DNA of 64,000 bases, taken from Arcobacter sp. (GTDB lineage: Bacteria > Campylobacterota > Campylobacteria > Campylobacterales > Arcobacteraceae). Below are positions 6,559-12,118 of this stretch, in pieces (position 1 is the first letter of the stretch; the number at the start of each line of letters is the position of its first letter). The position numbers were made by a program, and so were the translations under genes. Under the pieces are notes generated by a model. It was not told the origin of the DNA, searched no databases, and saw only the letters and a list, made by a program, of their open reading frames with translations. The DNA is taken from contig PKUK01000001.1 of assembly GCA_002869535.1 (NCBI GenBank), positions 372,001 to 436,000 on the forward strand. Direction: 5' to 3'.

Positions 6559-7505
6559 TGGCAAATATTTTCCTTAAACCTGAAAAGAAAGTTCCATATA
6601 ATGCAGGAACTCAAGAAAGTGTTGCATTATCAAGAAACTTTTTTGTACAAAACTTACTTTGTAAATTAAAAGTTACACATACTAACTCAAGTGCAGTTTT
6701 TAAAGATGAAGCACTTTACAGCTTAATCAACAATGTTGAAGTAGTTGCAAATGGTAGTTTAACTATTAAACAAATGCCTTCAAGTAAATTTCATATTACA
6801 AATTTGAAATCAACTGGTAAAAAAGGTAATCAATCAATTATCACAGCAGATGGAGCTGATAAAGAGTCTTATGTTTGGTTTATGATTCCTTTTTCTATGC
6901 CTAGAACTGTAAGAGCCCATGACACTATTTTAAATACTAAGTTATTCACAAACTTAGATTTAATTGTAAACTGGGGAAGTGATGCAACTATTGGAACTGG
7001 TATAACTGTAACAGATGCAGAAATTGAAGTTTATTCAAATGCTCTTGTTAATTTTACTGGAAATGATGCAAATACAACTGAAACACTTTTCAGAGAAACA
7101 TCTGCTTCAAAAGAAGTTACTTCTTCAACAAATGAGATGACATTTGAATTACCAGTTGGAAAGCTATATAAAGCCTTAGATATTGTTGCAACAGTTGATG
7201 GAATTAGAAGTAATTCAGTAATCAATAACATTAAGATTCATTCAGGTACTACAACATTTGTAGATTTACCAGCCGAAGCAATAAGAGCTGGAAATGTTTT
7301 TGAAACTGGTTTAACAGTTCCAAGCGATTTAAATGGAATTCATTTAATTGATTTTATGCCTAGAGGTAGAGTTACTGATGCATTAAATACAAGTGGCGTT
7401 TACAATACTCTTACTGTTACTCTTTATGTTACTAAACAATCAGGGCTTAACAAAATTTTATTATTAAGTGAGACTTTGCAAAGCGTTCCTAAACCTGCGA
7501 AATAA
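6558..7505 (+). CDS. Putative double jelly-roll major capsid protein
   Basis: The 315-residue protein is rich in beta-forming residues, has no signal peptide or membrane segment, and reads as two similar halves. A shared turn-strand pattern appears as INNVEVVANG (57-66) and INNIKIHSG (222-230). The second half ends with GIHLIDFMPRGRVTDA and TLTVTLYVT, much like the closing strands of PM2/tectivirus-type capsid proteins. Length suits a double jelly roll. It follows a packaging ATPase and tiny membrane proteins, the classic arrangement. The fold is inferred from pattern, size and context; no close relative is recalled. Confidence 0.7.
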   Translation: MANIFLKPEKKVPYNAGTQESVALSRNFFVQNLLCKLKVTHTNSSAVFKDEALYSLINNVEVVANGSLTIKQMPSSKFHITNLKSTGKKGNQSIITADGADKESYVWFMIPFSMPRTVRAHDTILNTKLFTNLDLIVNWGSDATIGTGITVTDAEIEVYSNALVNFTGNDANTTETLFRETSASKEVTSSTNEMTFELPVGKLYKALDIVATVDGIRSNSVINNIKIHSGTTTFVDLPAEAIRAGNVFETGLTVPSDLNGIHLIDFMPRGRVTDALNTSGVYNTLTVTLYVTKQSGLNKILLLSETLQSVPKPAK

Positions 7506-7514
7506 GGAGTTATC

Positions 7515-7808
7515 ATGGCTGGTAATTTCTTAGATGAATTTTGGCAATCAGTTTCAAAAGATGAAGATGGTAACAATAACCTGTTAGGAGAGTTTGGAAG
7601 TGATGGGAAGTATCATTCTACATACAATGCAATAGAAGATATTGTAAAAAATAAAATTAGAACAGTAGATGAAACAACACCAGAGCAACAAAATTTTGAA
7701 GCGTTGCAACAACAGCCTACTAGCTCAACAACGCCAACCATAAAAAAAGAATATCTTATTTATGGTGGCATTGCCTTAGTAGGTTTATATATTATGGGTG
7801 GTGCATAA
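7515..7808 (+). CDS. Tail-anchored small structural protein (97 residues)
   Basis: The polar N-terminal two-thirds starts MAGNFLDEFWQSVSKDEDG and includes a Gln/Thr/Ser-rich linker. It ends in one hydrophobic helix, YLIYGGIALVGLYIMGGA, at the extreme C-terminus, so the bulk would face the capsid or the DNA. A GGAG site precedes it. It overlaps the next gene by one base (TAATG). Likely a minor membrane-associated virion protein; homology not recognised. Confidence 0.6.
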   Translation: MAGNFLDEFWQSVSKDEDGNNNLLGEFGSDGKYHSTYNAIEDIVKNKIRTVDETTPEQQNFEALQQQPTSSTTPTIKKEYLIYGGIALVGLYIMGGA

Positions 7809-8173
7809 TGGGTATGTTTGGTGGTAGCTCAATGAGTACATCTTCTATTGTTTCAGCTATTGACTTTAGCCCAGTAATGAATATTGGAGATAGTAATAGT
7901 GCAGACTTTGAAAAAAGGTCCGAACAAAGTGCAACAGTTGCACCCAAACTTGATGAGAGCATGACAGCTTCAGCTTCAGTTGGTGTTGGTGTTGGTGGAG
8001 ATGGAAGTGGTGGAACTGCTTCAACTTCAAGACTTCAAAATGAAAATATTCCAACAGCTGGAACAAGTGGGAATGTTTTTAAAGATAATCCAAACTTAAT
8101 ATATATAGTTGCTGGATTAGCTGGTGTTGGAGTTGTTAGCATGATGCTAGTTAAGAAGAAAAAGAAAAAGTAA
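7808..8173 (+). CDS. Gly/Ser-rich protein with C-terminal membrane helix and poly-Lys tail
   Basis: The 121-residue product has a low-complexity middle (SASVGVGVGGDGSGGTASTS) and one C-terminal helix (LIYIVAGLAGVGVVSMMLV) closed by VKKKKKK. This is a tail-anchored design with a strong positive stop-transfer. The lysine run could contact DNA if it faces the virion interior. Start and stop codons overlap the neighbours by one base each, placing it firmly in the capsid operon. Function beyond membrane association is unknown. Confidence 0.6.
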   Translation: MGMFGGSSMSTSSIVSAIDFSPVMNIGDSNSADFEKRSEQSATVAPKLDESMTASASVGVGVGGDGSGGTASTSRLQNENIPTAGTSGNVFKDNPNLIYIVAGLAGVGVVSMMLVKKKKKK

Positions 8174-8517
8174 TGTTTTTACTTTCTAATTATGATTTTT
8201 TAGAAGAACTTGTCAAAGATGGACAAGCAATTCAAGAGCCATTTTTTAAAGATGGTTTTTGTATTGCTGATAAAAAAGTAAACCCAAATAGTGCCTATGT
8301 ATTCATTTTTAAAGATGGTGTAATATGGGCTAAATATGGGTGGACTAAACATAAAAACAAAGCCTTTCTAAAATTTCATAAAGAAGTTGAAAACCTTATA
8401 TTTTCTTTTGGTGTTCCTATTTTAAGAATAGGTAAAAATGATGATTTTAAAAATCACACAAAATACGTTGGAATACTTGATAATCAAAAAGTGTTCCAAT
8501 TTAAAAGGAGTTACTAA
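8173..8517 (+). CDS. Hypothetical 114-residue soluble protein of the capsid operon
   Basis: There is no signal or membrane helix. The protein is mixed alpha/beta and rich in Phe, Lys and Trp, with a motif-like core (AYVFIFKDGVIWAKYGWTKHKNKAFLKF) that alternates strands and helices. I do not recognise a family. It overlaps both neighbours by one base, so it is translated with virion proteins. It could be an enzyme or a minor capsid protein. Its compact globular character stands out among the membrane peptides around it. Confidence 0.55.
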   Translation: MFLLSNYDFLEELVKDGQAIQEPFFKDGFCIADKKVNPNSAYVFIFKDGVIWAKYGWTKHKNKAFLKFHKEVENLIFSFGVPILRIGKNDDFKNHTKYVGILDNQKVFQFKRSY

Positions 8518-8807
8518 TGGGTGGAGGTGGAGGAAGTCAAAGCACTTACACATACACTACTTTAGATATTAAACCCGTAACCAATGTTGATATTGATACA
8601 AAAGTAATAGCAGATGCCATTGAAAATGGTAATGATATTGAACGAGTTAAATTAGCACTTGTAAAAGCTGGGTTAGAGCAAGAGCAACAAAAGCAACAGC
8701 TAGAAACTGCGAACTTTTTGCAAAAAACAAAAGCTCATGAACAACTAATGTTAGTTGGATTAATAATCGGTGGCTCTTACATATATAAACATTTAAAGAA
8801 AGGATAA
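8517..8807 (+). CDS. Gly-rich start, coiled coil and C-terminal membrane helix (96 residues)
   Basis: The protein opens with MGGGGGSQST, continues with a beta-like segment, then a Gln/Glu-rich coiled coil (AGLEQEQQKQQLETANFLQK) and a final hydrophobic helix (LMLVGLIIGGSYIY) with a KHLKKG tail. A GGAG site is present upstream. Tail-anchored like several neighbours, it may bridge the virion membrane to a vertex or spike. The role is inferred only from layout and from the putative penton gene that follows two bases later. Confidence 0.55.
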   Translation: MGGGGGSQSTYTYTTLDIKPVTNVDIDTKVIADAIENGNDIERVKLALVKAGLEQEQQKQQLETANFLQKTKAHEQLMLVGLIIGGSYIYKHLKKG

Positions 8808-8809
8808 TC

Positions 8810-9508
8810 ATGAGATATAACATGGTTCCATTATCCATTAATAATGGATTGGATAACAAAAAAATCGCTGGAAGTTTTGATTATATTATCTTAATGAAAG
8901 CACCAGCAAACGCAAATGTAAGAATTAGATTAAATGATAACACAGCATCTGAAATTCCATTAAATGTAAATTTTGCAATAAGTGCAAAAGATGTTACAGA
9001 AATTTTTGTAAGTGCTGATGTAGTTGAAGATGGAGCTATTTTAATAGGTCAAAGTGATACTATCGAAAATTTTCAAATCTTAACTTCTCCAGTAGTAAGC
9101 CAAATTGATACTATTGGAAGCGTTGCAGAGGTAACTGGTTTTAGTTCTGCACTTTTAACTGCTTTAGACAAAATTTCTAATCCATACGATTTTAAAGAGA
9201 TCATAAAAGGTAATTATAATTTAAGTCCTTTTTCAACTTTATTAGATACCACTTTAGACTGTGATAGGGTTGATATTATCCTATCATCTTCTAATCTTGG
9301 GCATTCAACGGTAGCCTATACCTCTATTTATTGCGAAATTGATGGTGCTGTCGTTGCCAAAGAACTTATTAGTAATATATACAGTATTAATGACGTAGTA
9401 ATCTCTTTGCCAAATGTCAGAGGAATGAATATAAAAGTAAAAGGTAATAGCTCCAACACTTACGGAGTAATTCATTATACTTTAATCAAATATGATTTAA
9501 AGGCTTAA
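8810..9508 (+). CDS. Putative penton or receptor-binding spike protein
   Basis: The 232-residue protein has no signal or membrane segment and is rich in short beta-strand patterns. The N-terminal 80 residues (SFDYIILMKAPANANVRIRL and onward) look like one compact beta-sandwich. A linker around VSQIDTIGSVAEVTGFS leads to a second domain (CDRVDIILSSSNLGHSTVAY, then NVRGMNIKVKG). A capsid-anchoring beta domain plus an outer beta domain is the plan of vertex proteins in double jelly-roll viruses. It is the second-largest structural gene. The call is by position and composition only. Confidence 0.45.
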   Translation: MRYNMVPLSINNGLDNKKIAGSFDYIILMKAPANANVRIRLNDNTASEIPLNVNFAISAKDVTEIFVSADVVEDGAILIGQSDTIENFQILTSPVVSQIDTIGSVAEVTGFSSALLTALDKISNPYDFKEIIKGNYNLSPFSTLLDTTLDCDRVDIILSSSNLGHSTVAYTSIYCEIDGAVVAKELISNIYSINDVVISLPNVRGMNIKVKGNSSNTYGVIHYTLIKYDLKA

Positions 9509-9510
9509 TT

Positions 9511-9696
9511 ATGGCTAATTTAATAGCAAATATATTAAAAAATGAAATTGGAAAAGATAAGTATAATAATCCTTTATTTGAGTATAAATTTGTAGATTTA
9601 GCAGGACAACTTTTTACAAATTTTAAATTAGTTTCTATTTCAGAAGATGAAAAAACGGCAATTTTAGAAGATTTAAGCCCACAAAGTGAAGCTTAA
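9511..9696 (+). CDS. Hypothetical 61-residue protein of the capsid operon
   Basis: A small soluble protein (MANLIANILKNEIGKDKYNN at the start) with a beta-rich middle (FKLVSISEDEKTAILEDL). It starts two bases after the putative penton gene and precedes the hydrolase-like gene by eleven bases. No motif or family recognised. Length, spacing and an open frame with usual codon choice support it as a real gene. Confidence 0.5.
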   Translation: MANLIANILKNEIGKDKYNNPLFEYKFVDLAGQLFTNFKLVSISEDEKTAILEDLSPQSEA

Positions 9697-9707
9697 AAGG
9701 TGTTAAT

Positions 9708-10274
9708 ATGAACAAAAATACAAAATTAGCCCTACTTGGGGCTAGTCTATTAGGAGGAATTTATATCATGAATTCAACAGAGTATAAAAACTATGGTTTA
9801 ATAGGTGGAAATGTACAAATACAAGCTTATATTTATATGGCGTGTAAGGTTATATCTCCTACAACCGTAGAAAATGCAAAATTACTACTTGCAGAAACTA
9901 TTGCAGTAGAATCAAAAAACGGACAAGTAGCAGACAATAGTCTTACTTATGGCGAGGGTTTAACTCAATTTGATAAACCTACTTTTATAGATGTTAAAAA
10001 AACATTTTCAGACATCAAACACGTAGAGCTCTTGAAAAGAATTAAAACTTTTTTAAATGTTGATATTCTAACTGCTGAATATGAAGATTTAAGAAAAAGC
10101 CCGATGTTATCAATCGTAATGGCAAGATTATTATATTTAAGAGTTCCCGAATCTATCCCTGATACAGATTTTGGAAGATGGGCATATTATAAAAGATGGT
10201 TTAATAGTTCACTAGGTGCAACAACTGAAAGCAAATACATGAACGCCAAAAAATTTTCAGTTTATAAAGTGTAA
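9708..10274 (+). CDS. Membrane-anchored putative peptidoglycan hydrolase (transglycosylase-like)
   Basis: The 188-residue protein has an N-terminal membrane anchor (LALLGASLLGGIYIM, 7-21) and then a lysozyme/transglycosylase-like domain. Glu68 sits in ETIAVESKNG and a later GEGLTQFD (82-89) resembles the Gly-x-x-Gln loop seen after the catalytic Glu in Slt-type enzymes. WAYYKRWFNSSLGA near the C-terminus recalls substrate-groove sequences of phage lysins. It would help the virus genome cross or exit the cell wall. An AAGG site precedes ATG 9708. The family is inferred, not confirmed. Confidence 0.55.
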   Translation: MNKNTKLALLGASLLGGIYIMNSTEYKNYGLIGGNVQIQAYIYMACKVISPTTVENAKLLLAETIAVESKNGQVADNSLTYGEGLTQFDKPTFIDVKKTFSDIKHVELLKRIKTFLNVDILTAEYEDLRKSPMLSIVMARLLYLRVPESIPDTDFGRWAYYKRWFNSSLGATTESKYMNAKKFSVYKV

Positions 10275-10277
10275 ATC

Positions 10278-10586
10278 ATGTTTGGTGCATGGACTACAAT
10301 TAACGGAAGTAATATTGAAGTATTAGAGCCAAAAGGTGTTGATATGTCTTATGACAAAATGCAGACCATAGAAGAAACCACTGGATATAAATTTGATACA
10401 CTAGAAAAAGCAACAGCTCTTGGAACTGATTTAAAAAAAGAAGTTGCAACAACTGGAACTACAATAAATGATACTTTGTCAGATATTGGAGCAGGTGTAA
10501 AAAGTGGAGCTAAATTATTAAGATATCTTCCTATTTTAGCTCTTGTAGGTGGTGGGTATTATTTCTACTCAAAGGCTCACGCATGA
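10278..10586 (+). CDS. Tail-anchored protein of the capsid operon (102 residues)
   Basis: A polar N-terminus (MFGAWTTINGSNIEVLEPKG) is followed by an amphipathic helical region (LEKATALGTDLKKEVATTG) and a final hydrophobic helix, LLRYLPILALVGGGYYFY, ending SKAHA. It overlaps the next gene by four bases (ATGA). The same plan, with a soluble part and a C-terminal single span, occurs in the products of 7515, 7808 and 8517. It is likely a minor virion membrane protein; no family recognised. Confidence 0.55.
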   Translation: MFGAWTTINGSNIEVLEPKGVDMSYDKMQTIEETTGYKFDTLEKATALGTDLKKEVATTGTTINDTLSDIGAGVKSGAKLLRYLPILALVGGGYYFYSKAHA

Positions 10587-10747
10587 ATGAATTAGATTTA
10601 ATGCAATTTATCCAAGAAAATTGGCAAGTAGGATTTTTGTACGGACTTAAATATTTAAAAGATATGTCAAGAAGTCATACAAATTTAGAAAAAATAGTCG
10701 CAGTTCATGAAGCAGAAATTGAAATGCTAAAGAAAAACAAAGGGTAA
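10583..10747 (+). CDS. Hypothetical 54-residue helical protein
   Basis: ATG 10583 overlaps the preceding stop. The peptide begins MNELDLMQFIQENWQVGFLYG and is predicted helical throughout, ending in a charged heptad-like stretch (VHEAEIEMLKKNKG). It resembles small phage coiled-coil proteins that act as holin partners or regulators. The next gene begins three bases after its stop. No family recognised. Confidence 0.5.
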   Translation: MNELDLMQFIQENWQVGFLYGLKYLKDMSRSHTNLEKIVAVHEAEIEMLKKNKG

Positions 10748-10750
10748 ACA

Positions 10751-10888
10751 ATGTTTGATAAACTAGAACTTGAAAACGTAGCAACAGCTCACGCACTAGA
10801 ACTAAACAAAAGTATTGATAAAATAGCTCAAAATGTTTTGATTGGTTTAGCTCTTATTGCTTTAGCTACTGCATTTAGAAAAAGGTAA
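10751..10888 (+). CDS. 45-residue single-span membrane protein, last gene of the capsid operon
   Basis: The peptide has an amphipathic N-terminal half and one hydrophobic helix (NVLIGLALIALATAF, about 28-42) closed by RKR. It could be a holin or a virion membrane peptide. It is followed at once by a hairpin terminator and the right arm of the inverted repeat, which marks the end of the structural module. Confidence 0.55.
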   Translation: MFDKLELENVATAHALELNKSIDKIAQNVLIGLALIALATAFRKR

Positions 10889-10908
10889 AGATATAATCTT
10901 TGCCTTTT
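10881..10908 (+). terminator. Rho-independent-type hairpin at the end of the capsid operon
   Basis: AAAGGTAAAGAT (10881-10892) pairs with ATCTTTGCCTTT (10896-10907) with one mismatch and a 3-base loop, followed by TAT. It overlaps the last stop codon of the operon. The T-tract is short, but position and stem support a terminator. Confidence 0.6.
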
Positions 10909-10912
10909 ATCT

Positions 10913-11015
10913 CAAAATGAGCCACCTGTTAACTTCTCGAGCTGACAAAATAAGTCCGTTTTGGACTTACTCCAGTTAGATATCTCTTCTCCAGGAATAC
11001 CAAAATGAACTTTAC
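10913..11015 (-). repeat. Right arm of the 103-bp inverted repeat
   Basis: This is the inverted partner of 5307-5409, with a 39-bp exact core at 10930-10968. It lies right after the capsid-operon terminator. The two arms enclose 5503 bases holding only the ATPase, capsid and membrane-protein genes. The TTG reading frame that begins the left-hand gene is short here (it stops after about a dozen codons), so conservation is at the DNA level and not for protein. A 13-bp iteron starts at the next base. Confidence 0.9.
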
Positions 11016-11295
11016 TTATGTAAATCACACATATTTTATGTAAATCACGTTTTAAAAACGTTAATCACGTAAATAGTTTGAAAATTTACAATTTCAATAC
11101 TAAAAAATGAGCCCGCGGGTGGCCCTATTTTATAATCAAACTTTTCTTTTCTTTTTTTAAAAATTCTCTCTTCTTTCTCAAATGGTTAGAAAGTAACTTT
11201 AAAACATATCATAATCAAACGCAATGACACTAAATAATCAAAAACTTCTTTAAAACATATCAACACTAACCTATACAAATAAAACTTCATAAACT

Positions 11296-11322
11296 GAAGA
11301 TATAACGTTTCGTTATATCTTC
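11296..11322 (+). other. Perfect hairpin with 12-bp stem
   Basis: GAAGATATAACG (11296-11307) and CGTTATATCTTC (11311-11322) are exact reverse complements with a TTT loop. It lies in the middle of the noncoding tract, away from any gene end and with no T-run, so terminator use is unlikely. A structured origin element, such as a nick site or single-strand origin, is possible. Confidence 0.5.
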
Positions 11323-11440
11323 TCTAGAAGATACTATTAAAAAAAGTTTTGCTTGTCAAAACTCATTATTGGGCTTTAGCCCTCATTAAATTCTTTATTT
11401 TGCGACGCATGGAGCATAAATATCCTTTTTGCCATCTTGT

Positions 11441-11513
11441 GAGCCCACGGGGCGAACTCATATTTGAGCCCTTGGGGCGAAAACCTTATCATGCATGAAG
11501 CCCACCGGGCGAA
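11441..11513 (+). repeat. Three spaced GCCC-N3-GGGC hairpin repeats
   Basis: Copies at 11441-11456 (GAGCCCACGGGGCGAA), 11466-11481 (GAGCCCTTGGGGCGAA) and 11498-11513 (AAGCCCACCGGGCGAA) share AGCCC-N3-GGGCGAA with a variable loop and spacings of 25 and 32 bases. The compensated stem with variable loop suggests selection for structure or for a dimeric binding site. They stand out as GC-rich islands in very AT-rich DNA. Confidence 0.7.
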
Positions 11514-11602
11514 ATGCTACTGTCTGATATCCTTAATTAAGTTATAGTAAGACTAAGACATATAGTTACTTCTTAAGACCTTTACTTATTAATATAGAAG
11601 AT

Positions 11603-11668
11603 AAGGTCATTTTGACCCTATGGGTAAGGTCATTTTGACCCTATTAAGATAAGGTCATTTTGACCCTA
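11603..11668 (+). repeat. Three 18-bp palindromic iterons
   Basis: The sequence AAGGTCATTTTGACCCTA occurs exactly three times, at 11603-11620, 11626-11643 and 11651-11668. Each contains the inverted repeat GGTCA-TTT-TGACC, a binding site for a dimer. Spacings are 23 and 25 bases, close to two DNA turns. The last copy abuts a TATAAT box. They are probably the operator, and perhaps origin iterons, for the small basic protein encoded just downstream. Confidence 0.8.
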
Positions 11669-11671
11669 TGG

Positions 11672-11677
11672 TATAAT
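11672..11677 (+). promoter_or_regulatory. -10 box downstream of the iteron array
   Basis: A perfect TATAAT starts four bases after the third palindromic iteron and about 95 bases before the ATG at 11770. The iteron covers the -35 region, so a protein bound there would block RNA polymerase. This supports autoregulation of the downstream gene. Confidence 0.6.
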
Positions 11678-11769
11678 GAGTAAAATAATGTTAAAGTTAC
11701 ACAAAAATTTCACTATAAATTTGTAAGATATATGCTTATTAAGTATAAATAAAGAAATAAGGCTATAAA

Positions 11770-12048
11770 ATGGCTACTAGAAAAATAGAAGACAAAAAAA
11801 AGCTTGAAGAGCTACAAAAAAAGACCGCTGAAAGACTAAAGTCAAGTAAACTTACTGCTGAAATAAATTTCAATATGAGGTTTAAAAAGTACGAGATTGC
11901 TATAATAAAACGTAAGACCAAGAGCTTAAGAATTAAGTACGATGGACTAACTAGGGCTGAAGTTTTAAGGAAAGTTTTGCTAAATTTAGATGACGAAGAA
12001 TTGATTTGCTTTCTTAATTTATTACCAAGTGATAGATTAAAAAAATAA
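11770..12048 (+). CDS. Small basic putative DNA-binding protein (possible iteron-binding autoregulator)
   Basis: The 92-residue, Lys/Arg-rich protein opens MATRKIEDKKKLEELQKKTAE, then has a strand-like segment (EINFNMRFKKYEIAIIKR) and two helices (GLTRAEVLRKVLLNL and EELICFLNLLP). A strand followed by two helices is the plan of ribbon-helix-helix regulators, although the family is not certain. The three palindromes directly upstream over its promoter make it the likely ligand. It may control replication or the lysogenic state. The ribosome site (AAGG) is weak. It ends ten bases before a strong terminator. Confidence 0.55.
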   Translation: MATRKIEDKKKLEELQKKTAERLKSSKLTAEINFNMRFKKYEIAIIKRKTKSLRIKYDGLTRAEVLRKVLLNLDDEELICFLNLLPSDRLKK

Positions 12049-12058
12049 ACTCAAAGAT

Positions 12059-12088
12059 GATAAGAAAAAGTTGGCGCTTTTTCTTATC
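12059..12088 (+). terminator. Strong hairpin after the small regulator
   Basis: GATAAGAAAAAG (12059-12070) and CTTTTTCTTATC (12077-12088) are exact complements around a TTGGCG loop. The stem starts eleven bases after the stop of the preceding gene. The descending strand includes a CTTTTT run. It separates the regulator from the attachment-site ORF and from xerH. Confidence 0.6.
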
Positions 12089-12118
12089 TGATAAACAACC
12101 TATACCGGAGGTCATTTA

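Larger units (their letters stand above)
11016..11769 (+). other. Noncoding, repeat-rich tract: candidate replication origin/control region
   Basis: No convincing gene lies in these 754 bases. In order it holds: two 13-bp repeats TTATGTAAATCAC (11016, 11036) with a partial third near 11060; a CCCGCGGG palindrome near 11112; two copies of CTTTAAAACATATCA (11197, 11248); a perfect 12-bp-stem hairpin (11296-11322); GGGCTTTAGCCC (11371-11382); three GCCC-N3-GGGC hairpins (11441-11513); and three 18-bp palindromic iterons (11603-11668) leading to a promoter. This density is typical of plasmid or phage origins and operator arrays. Confidence 0.6.

Noticed and set aside
5583-7505. The element as a filamentous phage (inovirus) with a Zot-type ATPase
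   Set aside because: The ATPase has no membrane segment, there is no secretin, no short coat protein with a signal peptide and no typical gene III layout. The 315-residue beta-rich protein fits an icosahedral capsid far better. Dif-based integration is shared by both types, so it does not decide.
5307-11015. The 103-bp inverted repeats as ends of a linear tectivirus genome
   Set aside because: They enclose only the structural genes, with no protein-primed DNA polymerase or terminal protein in the window. The outer 18-bp repeats and the attP-spanning frame point to a circular form of 9.3 kb. Kept only as one option in the findings.
11441-11668. A CRISPR array in the repeat-rich tract
   Set aside because: Only three copies of each unit, with palindromic units of 16-18 bases and spacers far too short and uneven. 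No cas genes are present.
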